Shown here: positions 13,176 through 20,641 of the stretch, piece after piece
Position numbering within the stretch: the stretch's first letter is position 1
Layout: each line of letters starts with the position of its first letter
From: JAHJEM01 sp043805315
Lineage (GTDB): Archaea > Nanobdellota > Nanobdellia > Woesearchaeales > JAHJEM01
Length of the DNA: 26,515 bases
Assembly (NCBI GenBank): GCA_043805315.1
Contig: JAZDID010000132.1
Location: 1 to 26,515 of the forward strand
Direction: 5' to 3'
Notes under the pieces: model-generated
Database searches by the model: none
The model's input: only the letters and a program-made list of their open reading frames with translations
Told to the model about the DNA's origin: nothing
Position numbers and translations under genes: made by a program

Positions 13176-13241
13176 CAGAGGCATAACTGCTTTCTTTCTT
13201 TTTCCGACACCTTTAAAAACCCCTCCTTACTCCTTTCAGGC

Positions 13242-13427
13242 ATGAAAAAGAAAGTCTGCAGGAGATGCAAGATCTTTGTTGATGGAGACATGTGCCCGAT
13301 CTGCAAGAAGGACTCGTTCAGCACGAACTGGCAGGGCAGGATATTCATCGTGGACAATGGAAAGTCCTTTATTGCCAAGGAGATGGACATCCATCTGGAC
13401 GGCGAATATGCCATAAAGGTGCGCTAA
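13242..13427 (+). CDS. spt4: DNA-directed RNA polymerase subunit E'' / transcription elongation factor Spt4
   Basis: 61 residues, full length for archaeal Spt4. An N-terminal zinc ribbon uses Cys6, Cys9, Cys18 and Cys21, followed by DSFSTNWQGRIFIVDNGKSFIAKEM, the surface that pairs with the NGN domain of Spt5. The Spt4/5 complex clamps RNA polymerase for processive elongation. First gene of the conserved archaeal order Spt4 - S24e - S27ae; S24e starts two bases after its stop. A TATA-like element about 25-30 bp upstream (CTTTAAAAA) fits a leaderless start. Confidence 0.95.
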   Translation: MKKKVCRRCKIFVDGDMCPICKKDSFSTNWQGRIFIVDNGKSFIAKEMDIHLDGEYAIKVR

Positions 13428-13429
13428 GC

Positions 13430-13741
13430 ATGAACCTCGAGATCAAGGACAACAAGAAAGACCCGTTCATCCAGCGCGAGCTGGTCAGTGGCGTCATTTT
13501 TTTTGAGGGCAAGACTCCTTCGCGGGTTGAGGTGCAGAAAGAGCTGTCCAAGCAGCTGCATGCAGGTGAAGAGCTCATTGTCATCCAGAAGATCAAGACC
13601 AAGTTCGGCGAGGAGTCAGCCTTGTTTTCAGCGCACAAGTATGAGAAGAAGGAGGATATTGACAAGATAGAGCCCAGGCACCTCCTGGAAAAAGGGAAGC
13701 CGAAAAAAGAAAAAGAGGCAGCCACAGAAGAGAAGCAGTAA
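13430..13741 (+). CDS. rps24e: 30S ribosomal protein S24e
   Basis: 103 residues from the ATG at 13430, two bases after the spt4 stop. A longer reading from 13292 only overlaps spt4 in another frame. Family pattern: MNLEIKDNKKDPFIQRELV, FEGKTPSRVEVQKELSKQL, LIVIQKIKTKFGEESALFSAHKYEKKEDI, then a charged tail (KGKPKKEKEAATEEKQ). S24e is an archaeal/eukaryotic small-subunit protein. Cotranscribed with spt4 and S27ae. Confidence 0.95.
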   Translation: MNLEIKDNKKDPFIQRELVSGVIFFEGKTPSRVEVQKELSKQLHAGEELIVIQKIKTKFGEESALFSAHKYEKKEDIDKIEPRHLLEKGKPKKEKEAATEEKQ

Positions 13742-13776
13742 ATAAATTCATTCACAATATGCAGGTATCATAAAAA

Positions 13777-13956
13777 ATGGGAAAGAAGAAAAGGCCAAAA
13801 AAAAAGCACCAGAAGCTCGCGCGAGTTTACAAGGTCTCAGGGAATTCCATCGAGCGGAAGAACAAGTTCTGCCCAAAATGCGGGCCAGGCACATTCCTGG
13901 GAGACCACAAGGACCGGTGGACCTGCGGCAAGTGCAATTATATGGAGCGCAAGTGA
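13777..13956 (+). CDS. rps27ae: 30S ribosomal protein S27ae
   Basis: 59 residues. A basic tail (MGKKKRPKKKHQKLARVYKV) is followed by a zinc ribbon with Cys32, Cys35, Cys50 and Cys53 (FCPKCGPGTFLGDH, RWTCGKCNYMERK). This is the archaeal counterpart of the ribosomal part of eukaryotic ubiquitin-S27a fusions, placed next to the ribosome beak. It lies 35 bp after S24e on the same strand, completing the Spt4 - S24e - S27ae cluster. Confidence 0.94.
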   Translation: MGKKKRPKKKHQKLARVYKVSGNSIERKNKFCPKCGPGTFLGDHKDRWTCGKCNYMERK

Positions 13957-13988
13957 TTTCTCATTTCTGATCACAGGTTATCTTTACT

Positions 13989-14153
13989 TCATTCTTCCTG
14001 CAGCGAAGCCCATTCATTGATCATGGTTATCATATGGAACTGCGCTAATCCCGCAGGATAAACCACGACCTCGCCGATTCTTGTCTCATATCGTTCACCA
14101 CCATATTTGTTTACGTATTGGATGATGAGTTCTTCAGCTTCTCGACGTTTCAC
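13989..14153 (-). CDS. Possible small protein of 54 residues
   Basis: GTG-initiated reading of 54 codons: a charged amphipathic helix (KRREAEELIIQYVNKYGG), two short strands (ERYETRIGEVVVYPAG), then a helix (HMITMINEWASLQEE). The composition and alternating pattern look like a folded small protein. A stop codon lies two codons before the GTG, so no longer version exists. No clear ribosome site; AATATACTTTAA just upstream is a weak TATA candidate. Unknown family. Together with 14154-14244, which shows nothing clear, it fills the gap between S27ae and the STAS-like gene. Confidence 0.42.
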   Translation of the reverse strand: MKRREAEELIIQYVNKYGGERYETRIGEVVVYPAGLAQFHMITMINEWASLQEE

Positions 14154-14244
14154 GTGTTAAAGTATATTCCGGATTAACTTTCTGTGTACATCAGGATAAA
14201 ATTGAGAATGAAAATGAGGGAGCATGCATTCTTGGCTGGGAATT

Positions 14245-14532
14245 CTATGCGCTCTCCTGCATATACTCTACGACAATAATTATTATCTTCCTCACTGTTT
14301 CATTGCAATTCTTGAAAGAGATCTTGTCTAAAACTTCGCCCCCGTACTTTCTCATGACATCGCTGATCAACGCATGAATAAAAGATTGCGTTGCCCCGTC
14401 TATTCCTTTAAAGTCAAGTGTGACCTCCTCGTTTTTTTCCAACGCTGGAATTATCTTGGTAAGCCTGATGTCCCTTGCTGTATCCTTGTTCTCTGCAAAT
14501 GAACCTGTTCTATCTATTATCTTAATTTCCAT
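14245..14532 (-). CDS. STAS-like protein (DUF4325 type)
   Basis: 95 residues. EVTLDFKGIDGATQSFIHALISDVMRKYG (about 36-64) matches the STAS-like alpha/beta unit that resembles anti-sigma-factor antagonists, with a conserved LDF strand and a Ser/His-containing helix start. The C-terminal KISFKNCNETVRKIIIIVVEYMQ completes the fold. Its ATG overlaps the last base of the upstream ATPase stop codon (TAATG), so translation is coupled. The pair resembles the kinase / phospho-acceptor arrangement of partner-switching modules such as SpoIIAB-SpoIIAA; this role is inferred. The residue phosphorylated in true antagonists cannot be assigned with confidence (Ser50 is a candidate). Confidence 0.75.
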   Translation of the reverse strand: MEIKIIDRTGSFAENKDTARDIRLTKIIPALEKNEEVTLDFKGIDGATQSFIHALISDVMRKYGGEVLDKISFKNCNETVRKIIIIVVEYMQESA

Positions 14533-15497
14533 TATATAAACCTCGGTTTCCTAAACTTTTCTTTTTTTCTTTCTTTTATTGTCTTAATGTACGCTTCTCT
14601 GATAAGATCTAAAAGAACTGAAAATTCCTTGGTTTTCCCTAAGGAAATATCGATTCCAACAACAGTCCCGTGCCAATAAGGATACTCTTCTCCTTTTGAA
14701 TGCCTGTCTTGGAATGGGTCTCCGTGCAGAGTCATATGTTTCAATTCAGGCCTGCTTTTGAGTAATTTATACATGGCATTCCCGCTGTATATCATGAAGA
14801 ATTCCCGGTTTATCTGCGCTATTGACTTGATGAAGAAAAGGCCGGCACCCGCGTTGCTTTCCGTGCCCCCGATTCTTTGCGTCGTGCCTGTTATTCCGGG
14901 CATCAATGCCAACCGAATGGCTTCAAGATGGGTTTTCGCAGGATACGCGTTATTTATGGATTTCTTGATTCCAATGCCGCTGTCAGCTATCCCTATTCTG
15001 ATGGTGTTGCTCTTCTTGTAATACTGGGCTGACACGATAGCTCCTTGCGTTGATTCTGCATGCTCCAACACATTCCTTACCAGTTCACTGACAACATATT
15101 TTATTGGATCTGCATGTTCTGGATCCAAGTGGAGCAAAGGGATTATTTCTGTGATGAATCTTGTCAATTCTTGCGAGTTGGTAATTATGGTTAAGGGTAT
15201 GAATCTTCCTGCAGGCTCGTGCTCGACAATGCTTATACCTGCGGTAATATTCAGCAGTTTTAATAAGCCCATCCGTTGCAAGTAATGTTTTGATTTCGCT
15301 TCCAGTTTCTCACAGATGATATTTTCCGGTTGAACATTGAGGCCTAATGCTGCGACCATACATAACACCATAGGATGTATAGAAATCCACTGTTTATTGG
15401 CTGTGATCTTTAGATTATTTTGGTCAGACAGATCTATTTTCTTCAAAAAAGGGTCAATATTCCCTAAAAAAGCGCTATTGGGCAGATATATCTCCAT
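14532..15497 (-). CDS. GHKL (HATPase_c) ATP-binding protein
   Basis: 321 residues. The C-terminal half carries the Bergerat ATP-binding fold: N box VVSELVRNVLEHAES (about 138-152), G1 box IADSGIGIKKS (about 173-183), G2 box SNAGAGLFFIKSIAQ (about 214-228). The N-terminal about 110 residues (NNLKITANKQWISIHPMVLCMVAALGL ...) have the strand-helix pattern of a STAS-like domain. No histidine kinase dimerisation helix or membrane segment is present, so it is closer to anti-sigma kinases than to sensor kinases. Cotranscribed and translationally coupled with the STAS-like gene. The promoter is flanked by three copies of a CCGGGAAT-type site. Confidence 0.82.
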   Translation of the reverse strand: MEIYLPNSAFLGNIDPFLKKIDLSDQNNLKITANKQWISIHPMVLCMVAALGLNVQPENIICEKLEAKSKHYLQRMGLLKLLNITAGISIVEHEPAGRFIPLTIITNSQELTRFITEIIPLLHLDPEHADPIKYVVSELVRNVLEHAESTQGAIVSAQYYKKSNTIRIGIADSGIGIKKSINNAYPAKTHLEAIRLALMPGITGTTQRIGGTESNAGAGLFFIKSIAQINREFFMIYSGNAMYKLLKSRPELKHMTLHGDPFQDRHSKGEEYPYWHGTVVGIDISLGKTKEFSVLLDLIREAYIKTIKERKKEKFRKPRFI

Positions 15498-15502
15498 GAT
15501 TT

Positions 15503-15583
15503 ACCGGGAATTGAGTTTTATTTATAAATATTTGTATTTTACCGGGAATCCCGGGAAAAAATATTATTACTGGGAATCCTGGT
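15503..15583 (-). promoter_or_regulatory. Promoter with three operator copies for the ATPase/STAS pair
   Basis: TATA-like TATTTATAAA at 15521-15530 puts transcription start at about the ATG (15497). Plus-strand sites: ACCGGGAAT (15503-15511, half-site between TATA and start), ACCGGGAATCCCGGG (15541-15555, containing the perfect inverted repeat CCGGGA-A-TCCCGG), and ACTGGGAATCCTGGT (15569-15583). Copies on both sides of TATA point to cooperative repression or autoregulation. Confidence 0.62.
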
Positions 15584-15672
15584 AATTCATCAATTTATGC
15601 AATTTTATTCGCTAATTCATATGTGGCTTTGGCGTTATTTTATTTTTCTTTTTTATTCTGTCCTATAAAGAG

Positions 15673-16041
15673 TTACTTCCTCACGAACTCCACATTCAGC
15701 ACATCTTTGAATTTCTCGTCTCCTGTGAGGAATTTCATGTTGTGTTTTTTCGCCAGGATATAGCCTAGACAATCAGTATAGGATAAGTTCTTGTCTCTAT
15801 GTTTATGCCGAAAGAGCATTGCCGGCTCAATGTCATCGATGTCTGCATCCATAAGCAGGGGCATGATGGCGGCAAGTGCCTCTCGCGCGTTCTCGACTCC
15901 TTGATCCTTGAGCACAGAATAAAAGAGTTCAATGGCGTTCACGTATGCTGTCTTGCCAGATTTGAGCGAATACGGCTCATATTTCGGATTTCCGTTCATG
16001 ATTTCGATGATGGCATAGGTGTCAAAGAAGTATTCAGTCAT
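15673..16041 (-). CDS. vapC: PIN-domain ribonuclease toxin VapC
   Basis: 122 residues from the ATG at 16041. PIN-fold acidic residues are in place: Asp7 (YFFDTYA), Glu (NAIELFYS), Asp (LSYTDCLGYILA) and Asp (FLTGDEKFKDV), which bind Mg or Mn in the active site. VapC toxins cleave tRNA or rRNA. The gene start overlaps the last codons of the antitoxin gene by 8 bases, the usual VapBC arrangement. An ATG one codon earlier is also possible. Confidence 0.88.
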   Translation of the reverse strand: MTEYFFDTYAIIEIMNGNPKYEPYSLKSGKTAYVNAIELFYSVLKDQGVENAREALAAIMPLLMDADIDDIEPAMLFRHKHRDKNLSYTDCLGYILAKKHNMKFLTGDEKFKDVLNVEFVRK

Positions 16042-16246
16042 CATATCCCTCATCAATCTCCTTCATGATCTTCTCAGTCGATTTCTTGAACTTGAACTTG
16101 CCAAACAGACCGTGGAGGTTTGGCTGTTTGTCTAATTGCACGGTGATAGTCTCATTTTCATGAATTCCGTACTCTACTAGCTCGTCCTTTGCAAGGAGGA
16201 TCCCGTACGAGTTCCCCCATTTCCGTATTTTTTTGTAGAGCACCAT
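16034..16246 (-). CDS. vapB: VapB-like antitoxin, AbrB/MazE fold
   Basis: 70 residues. The N-terminal swapped-hairpin AbrB pattern is IRKWGNSYGILLAKDELVEYGIHENETITVQL (about 7-38), DNA-binding. The C-terminal tail (GLFGKFKFKKSTEKIMKEIDEG) is the part expected to wrap the VapC toxin. First gene of the TA operon. Two GTTTAAAC palindromes sit between its TATA box and ATG, the place for autorepression by the VapBC complex. Confidence 0.85.
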   Translation of the reverse strand: MVLYKKIRKWGNSYGILLAKDELVEYGIHENETITVQLDKQPNLHGLFGKFKFKKSTEKIMKEIDEGYDD

Positions 16247-16278
16247 GTTTAAACAGAAGTTTAAACGAGTTTATATAG
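16247..16278 (-). promoter_or_regulatory. vapBC promoter with paired GTTTAAAC operators
   Basis: CTATATAAA (minus) at 16270-16278 is the TATA box. Two perfect 8-bp palindromes GTTTAAAC at 16247-16254 and 16259-16266 are 12 bp apart, about one helical turn, covering the transcription start. Good candidate VapB binding sites. Confidence 0.55.
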
Positions 16279-16379
16279 TTTTCGGTCTATGAGAGATATA
16301 TTTTTCAAAGATGCCGAAAGTTTTACTGTCACCAAAACAAGAATTCCGAAAAATAGCTTTTCATCTGAACCTTTTTCAT

Positions 16380-16439
16380 AAAAAAAAGAAAAAATTGCCT
16401 TCACAAAAAATCGTTGGGGGTGATATTAAGTGAAGGCAA
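16380..16439 (-). terminator. Hairpin plus T-tract downstream of ftsZ
   Basis: On the minus strand TTGCCTTCAC (16439-16430) pairs perfectly with GTGAAGGCAA (16404-16395) around a 25-base loop, followed by a T-rich run (16394-16380). It looks like a bacterial-style intrinsic terminator, unusual in archaea, and would give the ftsZ mRNA a 3' UTR of about 165 bases. The stretch 16440-16546 between it and ftsZ shows no gene; 16279-16379 is AT-rich and featureless. Confidence 0.5.
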
Positions 16440-16546
16440 AGAATGAATCCACGAAGGAGCATGATTGTGTTCCAACCCTTCTCCCTTCATGAGCGTGAGG
16501 TTCCCTCTTTGAATTTTTGTGCCGAAGAATAAGCACGGATTGCCCT

Positions 16547-17608
16547 TTAATGGACAACCTCGATGCCTAATTCTTCTGACAATTGCTGCCGTGCAGCATT
16601 CGCTTGCCTGGCAGGTTGTTTTCCCAAAATCCACGGGCTCTTTACCCCTGTGATTATCGTCATCACTGTGAGCTTGCCTTTCATCTCTTCGCTGACCCTT
16701 GCTCCCCAGATGACATTTGCGTCGTCATCCATTGACTCTGTAACCATCTCTCCTATTCTGCTGATCTCATCCAGGGTCATGTCTGGCCCGCCCCAGACAT
16801 GGAGGATCGCGCCTGTCGCGCCTTCGTAGCTGATGTCCAGCAGTGGGTTTGAGAGTGCGCCTTTCACTGCTTCCTCTACCCTGTTGTTGGTGTCTGACGC
16901 TCCCACGCCGATTGCTGCAACTCCGCCATTAGTCATGATGGCCTTCACGTCTGCGAAGTCCAAATTCACCAGGCTTGGCACTGCAATGGTCTCAACAATG
17001 CCCTTGATCATTGTGGCAACAAGCTCGTTCGCGACTGCGAAAGCTTGCTGGACTGGCAGGTTTCCTGCTATTTGAACCAGCCTGTTGTTGTCAATGACTA
17101 TGACTGTATCAGAGACTTGCCTGAGCTTCTGCAGGCCGAATTCTGCCTTGTCCACTCTGGCTCTTTCGATCTTGAATGGCATGGTGACTGTGCCGATCAC
17201 GATCGCGCCTGCATCCCGTGCAACTTGGGCGATAATGGGCGCTGCACCAGTCCCAGTTCCACCTCCCATGCCTGCGCACACAAAGGCCATGTCAGTTCCT
17301 TTCATTGCCTCTTTGATGTCTGAAATGCTTTCCTGGGCAGCTTCCTCGCCTTTTTCAGGGAATCCGCCGCAGCCCAATCCGCGGGTGACATCCTTTCCGA
17401 TCAAGAATTTCTTATCAGCCTCGATGATGTTCAAGTGCTGCTGGTCAGTGTTGCAGCCGATGATTTCTGCTCCCCTGACTCCTTTCTTGTAGAGCCAGTT
17501 GACCATGTTGTTGCCTGCGCCGCCGCAGCCAATGACTTTGATGTTTGCCTGTCCGACTTCTATGCCCTGGAAGGTTCCAGAGCCTTTTCCAGTTTGTCCA
17601 AAATCCAT
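16547..17608 (-). CDS. ftsZ: Cell division protein FtsZ
   Basis: 353 residues. The GTP-binding half has IKVIGCGGAGNNMV (23-36), GCNTDQQHL (51-59) and the tubulin signature GGGTGTG (115-121). The T7 synergy loop NLDFADVKAIM (215-225) supplies the catalytic Asp residues for GTP hydrolysis in the next subunit. The C-terminus is short and ends in ELGIEVVH, where archaeal FtsZ carries its partner-binding tail. FtsZ polymerises into the midcell division ring. The ATG at 17608 is supported by GGGGGT seven bases upstream (17616-17621), one of the few clear Shine-Dalgarno sites in the window. TATA-like boxes lie near 17658 and 17681-17688. No division partner is adjacent. Confidence 0.97.
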   Translation of the reverse strand: MDFGQTGKGSGTFQGIEVGQANIKVIGCGGAGNNMVNWLYKKGVRGAEIIGCNTDQQHLNIIEADKKFLIGKDVTRGLGCGGFPEKGEEAAQESISDIKEAMKGTDMAFVCAGMGGGTGTGAAPIIAQVARDAGAIVIGTVTMPFKIERARVDKAEFGLQKLRQVSDTVIVIDNNRLVQIAGNLPVQQAFAVANELVATMIKGIVETIAVPSLVNLDFADVKAIMTNGGVAAIGVGASDTNNRVEEAVKGALSNPLLDISYEGATGAILHVWGGPDMTLDEISRIGEMVTESMDDDANVIWGARVSEEMKGKLTVMTIITGVKSPWILGKQPARQANAARQQLSEELGIEVVH

Positions 17609-17896
17609 GTTGCTTACCCCCGATTGGTCATTATTTTTCGATAGTATGTGTTAGATCATATATGTTAACCTACCACAAGCTTTAAATATTATAATTTCCT
17701 CTCCTCTTTCAGAATTTGCCAAATTTTTTCGCCAAACGTGATGGGTTTGCTCAAATATCCCTCGCCAAAAGGATGATTTGAGAAACGCCCTATTCCCATC
17801 GCCGAAATGTCTATTAATATATTCAATCGTATATTAGTATTTAAATTTTTCTGTGTTGACTTATATATATCTGAATATATGTATTCGAGAATATTA
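17609..17896. other. AT-rich intergenic region with ftsZ promoter
   Basis: About 290 bp without an ORF. The ftsZ side holds the GGGGGT ribosome site (17616-17621) and TATA candidates TATTTAAA (17681-17688) and CATATATG (17658-17665). The middle (17700-17810) contains TTTGCTCAAATATCCCTCGCC and GATTTGAGAAACGCC, which form a loose inverted CTCAAAT/ATTTGAG pair (17752-17758 and 17776-17782). 17815-17895 is a dense AT tract, possibly the terminator region of the regulator gene that ends at 17897. Confidence 0.4.
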
Positions 17897-18442
17897 TCAT
17901 TCTTTTTTGTATAAAACCACTTTTTTGCCAGGATAAAGCCCCATAGCAGTCATCTGCTCGAATTGCCCGGGCTCCAATGTGAGATGGATGATGTTGAAGT
18001 TGTAGCGTTCTTTGATGTCGAGGACAGCACGCTTGACTCCCTCAATATCGATGTTTTGGCCGACAATAAGGAGGCTGGCCTTGTCTGCAGATTCCTTGCC
18101 GTGCAATAAAATGACGCTGATTCCTTGGATCTGCCTGCATCGTTTCACAAAGTCATCGATTGCTGTCCTTTTTGTCGCGATGAGCTGTTCCAGGAAGTAC
18201 GTGTTCTCGTTTTGCGCCAATTGGTAGAGCTTGAACTTTTTTAGTCTGATCTCATTGATTATCTCTGTCTTTTTGAGCTTCTTGACAATTCTGAACGCCG
18301 AAGCGAGAGGAATTTTTGTTGTTTTCGCGATCTCCCGCAGGTAGAACTGGCCCTCTGGGCTGTCAAAGAACAGGCGCATGATGCTGATGAGCTTGGGATC
18401 AAACAGCTGGTCCAGGATGTGCTCATCTTTTAGCTGGTCCAT
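17897..18442 (-). CDS. Winged-helix transcriptional regulator
   Basis: 181 residues from the ATG at 18442. N-terminal winged helix-turn-helix: LISIMRLFFDSPEGQFYLREIAKTTKIPLASAFRIVKKLKK, then wing EIINEIRLKKFKLYQL. A helix follows (LEQLIATKRTAIDDFVKRC), and an alpha/beta domain (about 105-165: ISVILLHGKESADKASLLIVGQNID) that resembles a nucleotidyltransferase-like sensor without visible catalytic residues. The longer TTG-initiated reading (to 18493) is rejected because a TATA-like box (18467-18475) lies inside it, 25-30 bp before the chosen ATG. Divergent from the gene at 18570. GGAAC-type inverted repeats lie between them. Confidence 0.78.
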   Translation of the reverse strand: MDQLKDEHILDQLFDPKLISIMRLFFDSPEGQFYLREIAKTTKIPLASAFRIVKKLKKTEIINEIRLKKFKLYQLAQNENTYFLEQLIATKRTAIDDFVKRCRQIQGISVILLHGKESADKASLLIVGQNIDIEGVKRAVLDIKERYNFNIIHLTLEPGQFEQMTAMGLYPGKKVVLYKKE

Positions 18443-18466
18443 GAATTCCCTATCTGCAGCGCTCCT

Positions 18467-18520
18467 ATTTAAATATTTCCATTTCTGGAACAATGTTTCA
18501 AAAATGGAACAGTTTGGTTC
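18467..18520. promoter_or_regulatory. Regulator promoter and GGAAC inverted repeats
   Basis: ATTTAAATA (18467-18475) is the TATA box for the winged-helix gene. Next to it, GGAACAATGTTTC (18487-18499) and GGAACAGTTTGGTTC (18506-18520) are two imperfect inverted repeats starting 19 bp apart, suited to autoregulation and to control of the divergent gene, whose TATA-like TTTTTATG is near 18538-18545. Confidence 0.45.
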
Positions 18521-18569
18521 AGGGAGAATTTGAAAGGGTTTTTATGCTGGTCACCTCTCCTATCGCACT

Positions 18570-18896
18570 ATGAAACCGGTTGTCATTGATGACGTGTATC
18601 TTGAAAAACTTCTTTCAGGCAGGAATAATGAAACGGCAACCAATGCTCTTGAAGAGCACTTGCTTACACTTGGTCAGGAAGATATTGTTGAGGTTTATTA
18701 TCCAACTAAGGAACGGCCTATCTCCTTTTTCAGGGAAGAGTTCATCAACCTCTTGTGCGCAAGGTGGATGACTCAGGGCTATGCTCTCACGCCCCATGAC
18801 CCCTATATTTTAAAGAAGATACGGCAAATGTTGGGAAGCGGCTATGGGGTGGAAGGCGATGATGAGCACGGCTATCGGTATAAGAACCCAGTCTGA
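18570..18896 (+). CDS. Small protein of unknown function
   Basis: 108 residues, soluble, no membrane segment. Helical N-terminus (DDVYLEKLLSGRNNETATNALEEHLLTLG), a strand with DIVEVYYPTKERPISFFREEFINLLCARWM, and a C-terminal PHDPYILKKIRQMLGSGYGVEGDDEHGYRYKNPV. I do not recognise the family. Start ATG about 28 bp after a TATA-like element. Divergent from the winged-helix regulator and tail-to-tail with the DNA ligase (two bases apart), so it is monocistronic and possibly under that regulator. Confidence 0.65.
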   Translation: MKPVVIDDVYLEKLLSGRNNETATNALEEHLLTLGQEDIVEVYYPTKERPISFFREEFINLLCARWMTQGYALTPHDPYILKKIRQMLGSGYGVEGDDEHGYRYKNPV

Positions 18897-18898
18897 CT

Positions 18899-20641
18899 CT
18901 ACTTCTTCTGTCCCTTGAACAGCAGTTTCACCATCTCAATGTCAGAAACGTCCTTCAATCCCTTCTCCATTGTCCTCTCCCGCAGGACCCGGGGAAAGCG
19001 CAATGCATAGCCTGAGCTGTAGGATGGGCTTTTCTGGATCTCCTCGTACTTGATCTCCAGGATGACTTTCGGCTTAACCCTGACTTCACGGCCTTTTTCG
19101 CTGATGATCAAGGGTTTCAAGGATTCGGTGAGCTCTTTGAAGCTCAAGCCTTCTGCTTCCAGCTCTTTGACTCCTGTGCCGACCTTGCCGATCTCCATAA
19201 ACTCATCTCCATCCTTACAGGCAAGGTTGAACGAGGTCAGCCAGCCAGAGCGCTTGCCTTCTCCCCATTCTGCACCGACAATTACCAGATCCAGGGTTTC
19301 CATCGCGCTCTTGTACTTGACCATATAGCCGACTCGCGAGCCTATCTTGTACATGCCTTTCAGGTTCTTGAACATGACTCCTTCATTCCCGAGCTTGACT
19401 GACTCTTCAAAGAACTTTCGTGCTTCCTTCTCATCAGCAGTAATGATCTGGCGTGCCAGTACGATCTTCTTCTGCTTCTGGCTGATGATCTTTTCCAAAA
19501 GCTTTCTCCGTTTTTCAAACAGCTCGTCTATCATGGATTTTCCATTGTAAAAGATGACATCAAAGACATTCAGCTCAACCGGCATCTTCTTTGCCAGCTC
19601 GTCGATGTCGTATTTGCGCCTGATGCGCTGGCTGATATTTTGGAATGGCAGGTACTTGTTGGTCTTTGCATCAAAACCAACGCCTTCACAGTCGATGATG
19701 GCAGAGTCTGCATGCACATTCTCCTTCACATAACTTGCCACTTCTGGAAACTGCCTTGTCACATTCTCCAGCCGGCGGGTGAATATCATGACGCTGTTTT
19801 TGTCCTTGTGGATGAGCATCCTGAAGCCATCATACTTGAACTCTAATGCTGCTGGCTTTCCTACCTTTGCAAATGCTTCTGCAATGGTATTTTCTTTCTG
19901 GGCAAGCATGACCTGGATCGGGCTGCCAAGCTGCATGGAAATGGATTCCAGTGCTTTCAGGCCTTTTTTCGCTGCGAGAGCGACTTCTCCGAAATCATTC
20001 ACCTTATTGTACGCATCCTGCACTGCCTGGACAGCTTTGTTGTATTCTTCCCTGTTCTCCAATTCCAGGATTTTCTCCTCTTTTGAGTATGGCACAGGAA
20101 ACAGATAAGTCCAGACGATTGCGTCCCGCAATGTTCCTGCAGCGACTCCAACTCGTAGGTCTTCAAGGACTGTCCTGACAATGTAGCGTGCCTCTTCTGG
20201 CTTTGCACTGGTGAGAAGCTCTGCGATGAGCTGGACTTTCTGGTCAACACTGCCTGCTCCTTCCAAAGTTGCGAGCTTTCTTAAGTTATCGATGACTTTT
20301 TTCACGCTCAAATCCCTTGAGAAAAGCGTGTTTTGCTTTTTTGCCTTGATGAGGTTTTGGCTGACAATTCCAAGATCTCCTGTCTTTTTCCATTCCTCTT
20401 CCACTTTTTCTGGCGTGATGCCAGAGGCAAGGCTGATGGCTTTGATGACGAGTCGCGAGGCAACGCCGATCTTAGTTTCGTCAAACTCCTGGAAGAGCTT
20501 GCCCTGTAAGAGGAGGATGATATCCTTGATCTCGTCTTCCTTTATCTTCTTGAGGAATTCAGAGATGATGTGGGTCTTTTCCAGCCTTTTCGTGGTCTTT
20601 TCCAGTTGCGCATAGATTTCGACAAGGGACGCGTAGTGCAT
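18899..20641 (-). CDS. lig: ATP-dependent DNA ligase
   Basis: 580 residues from the ATG at 20641, the usual archaeal ligase I length. The N-terminal DNA-binding domain (about 1-220) has the ligase pattern LRVGVAAGTLRDAIVW. The adenylation domain holds motif I EFKYDGFRM with the AMP-accepting Lys269, motif III-like IIDCEGVGFD, motif IV EGVMFKNL, and motif V YMVKYKSAMETLDLVIVGAEWGEGKRSG. An OB domain follows with SYSSGYALRFPRVLRERTMEKG near the end (motif VI, RFPR). It seals nicks in Okazaki fragments and repair patches. A longer reading from 20743 overlaps the divergent gene and promoter region and lacks ligase sequence. Confidence 0.95.
   Translation of the reverse strand: MHYASLVEIYAQLEKTTKRLEKTHIISEFLKKIKEDEIKDIILLLQGKLFQEFDETKIGVASRLVIKAISLASGITPEKVEEEWKKTGDLGIVSQNLIKAKKQNTLFSRDLSVKKVIDNLRKLATLEGAGSVDQKVQLIAELLTSAKPEEARYIVRTVLEDLRVGVAAGTLRDAIVWTYLFPVPYSKEEKILELENREEYNKAVQAVQDAYNKVNDFGEVALAAKKGLKALESISMQLGSPIQVMLAQKENTIAEAFAKVGKPAALEFKYDGFRMLIHKDKNSVMIFTRRLENVTRQFPEVASYVKENVHADSAIIDCEGVGFDAKTNKYLPFQNISQRIRRKYDIDELAKKMPVELNVFDVIFYNGKSMIDELFEKRRKLLEKIISQKQKKIVLARQIITADEKEARKFFEESVKLGNEGVMFKNLKGMYKIGSRVGYMVKYKSAMETLDLVIVGAEWGEGKRSGWLTSFNLACKDGDEFMEIGKVGTGVKELEAEGLSFKELTESLKPLIISEKGREVRVKPKVILEIKYEEIQKSPSYSSGYALRFPRVLRERTMEKGLKDVSDIEMVKLLFKGQKK

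Noticed and set aside
16401..16634. 77-residue minus-strand ORF downstream of ftsZ
   Set aside because: Overlaps the 3' end of ftsZ in another frame and runs through the terminator-like hairpin.
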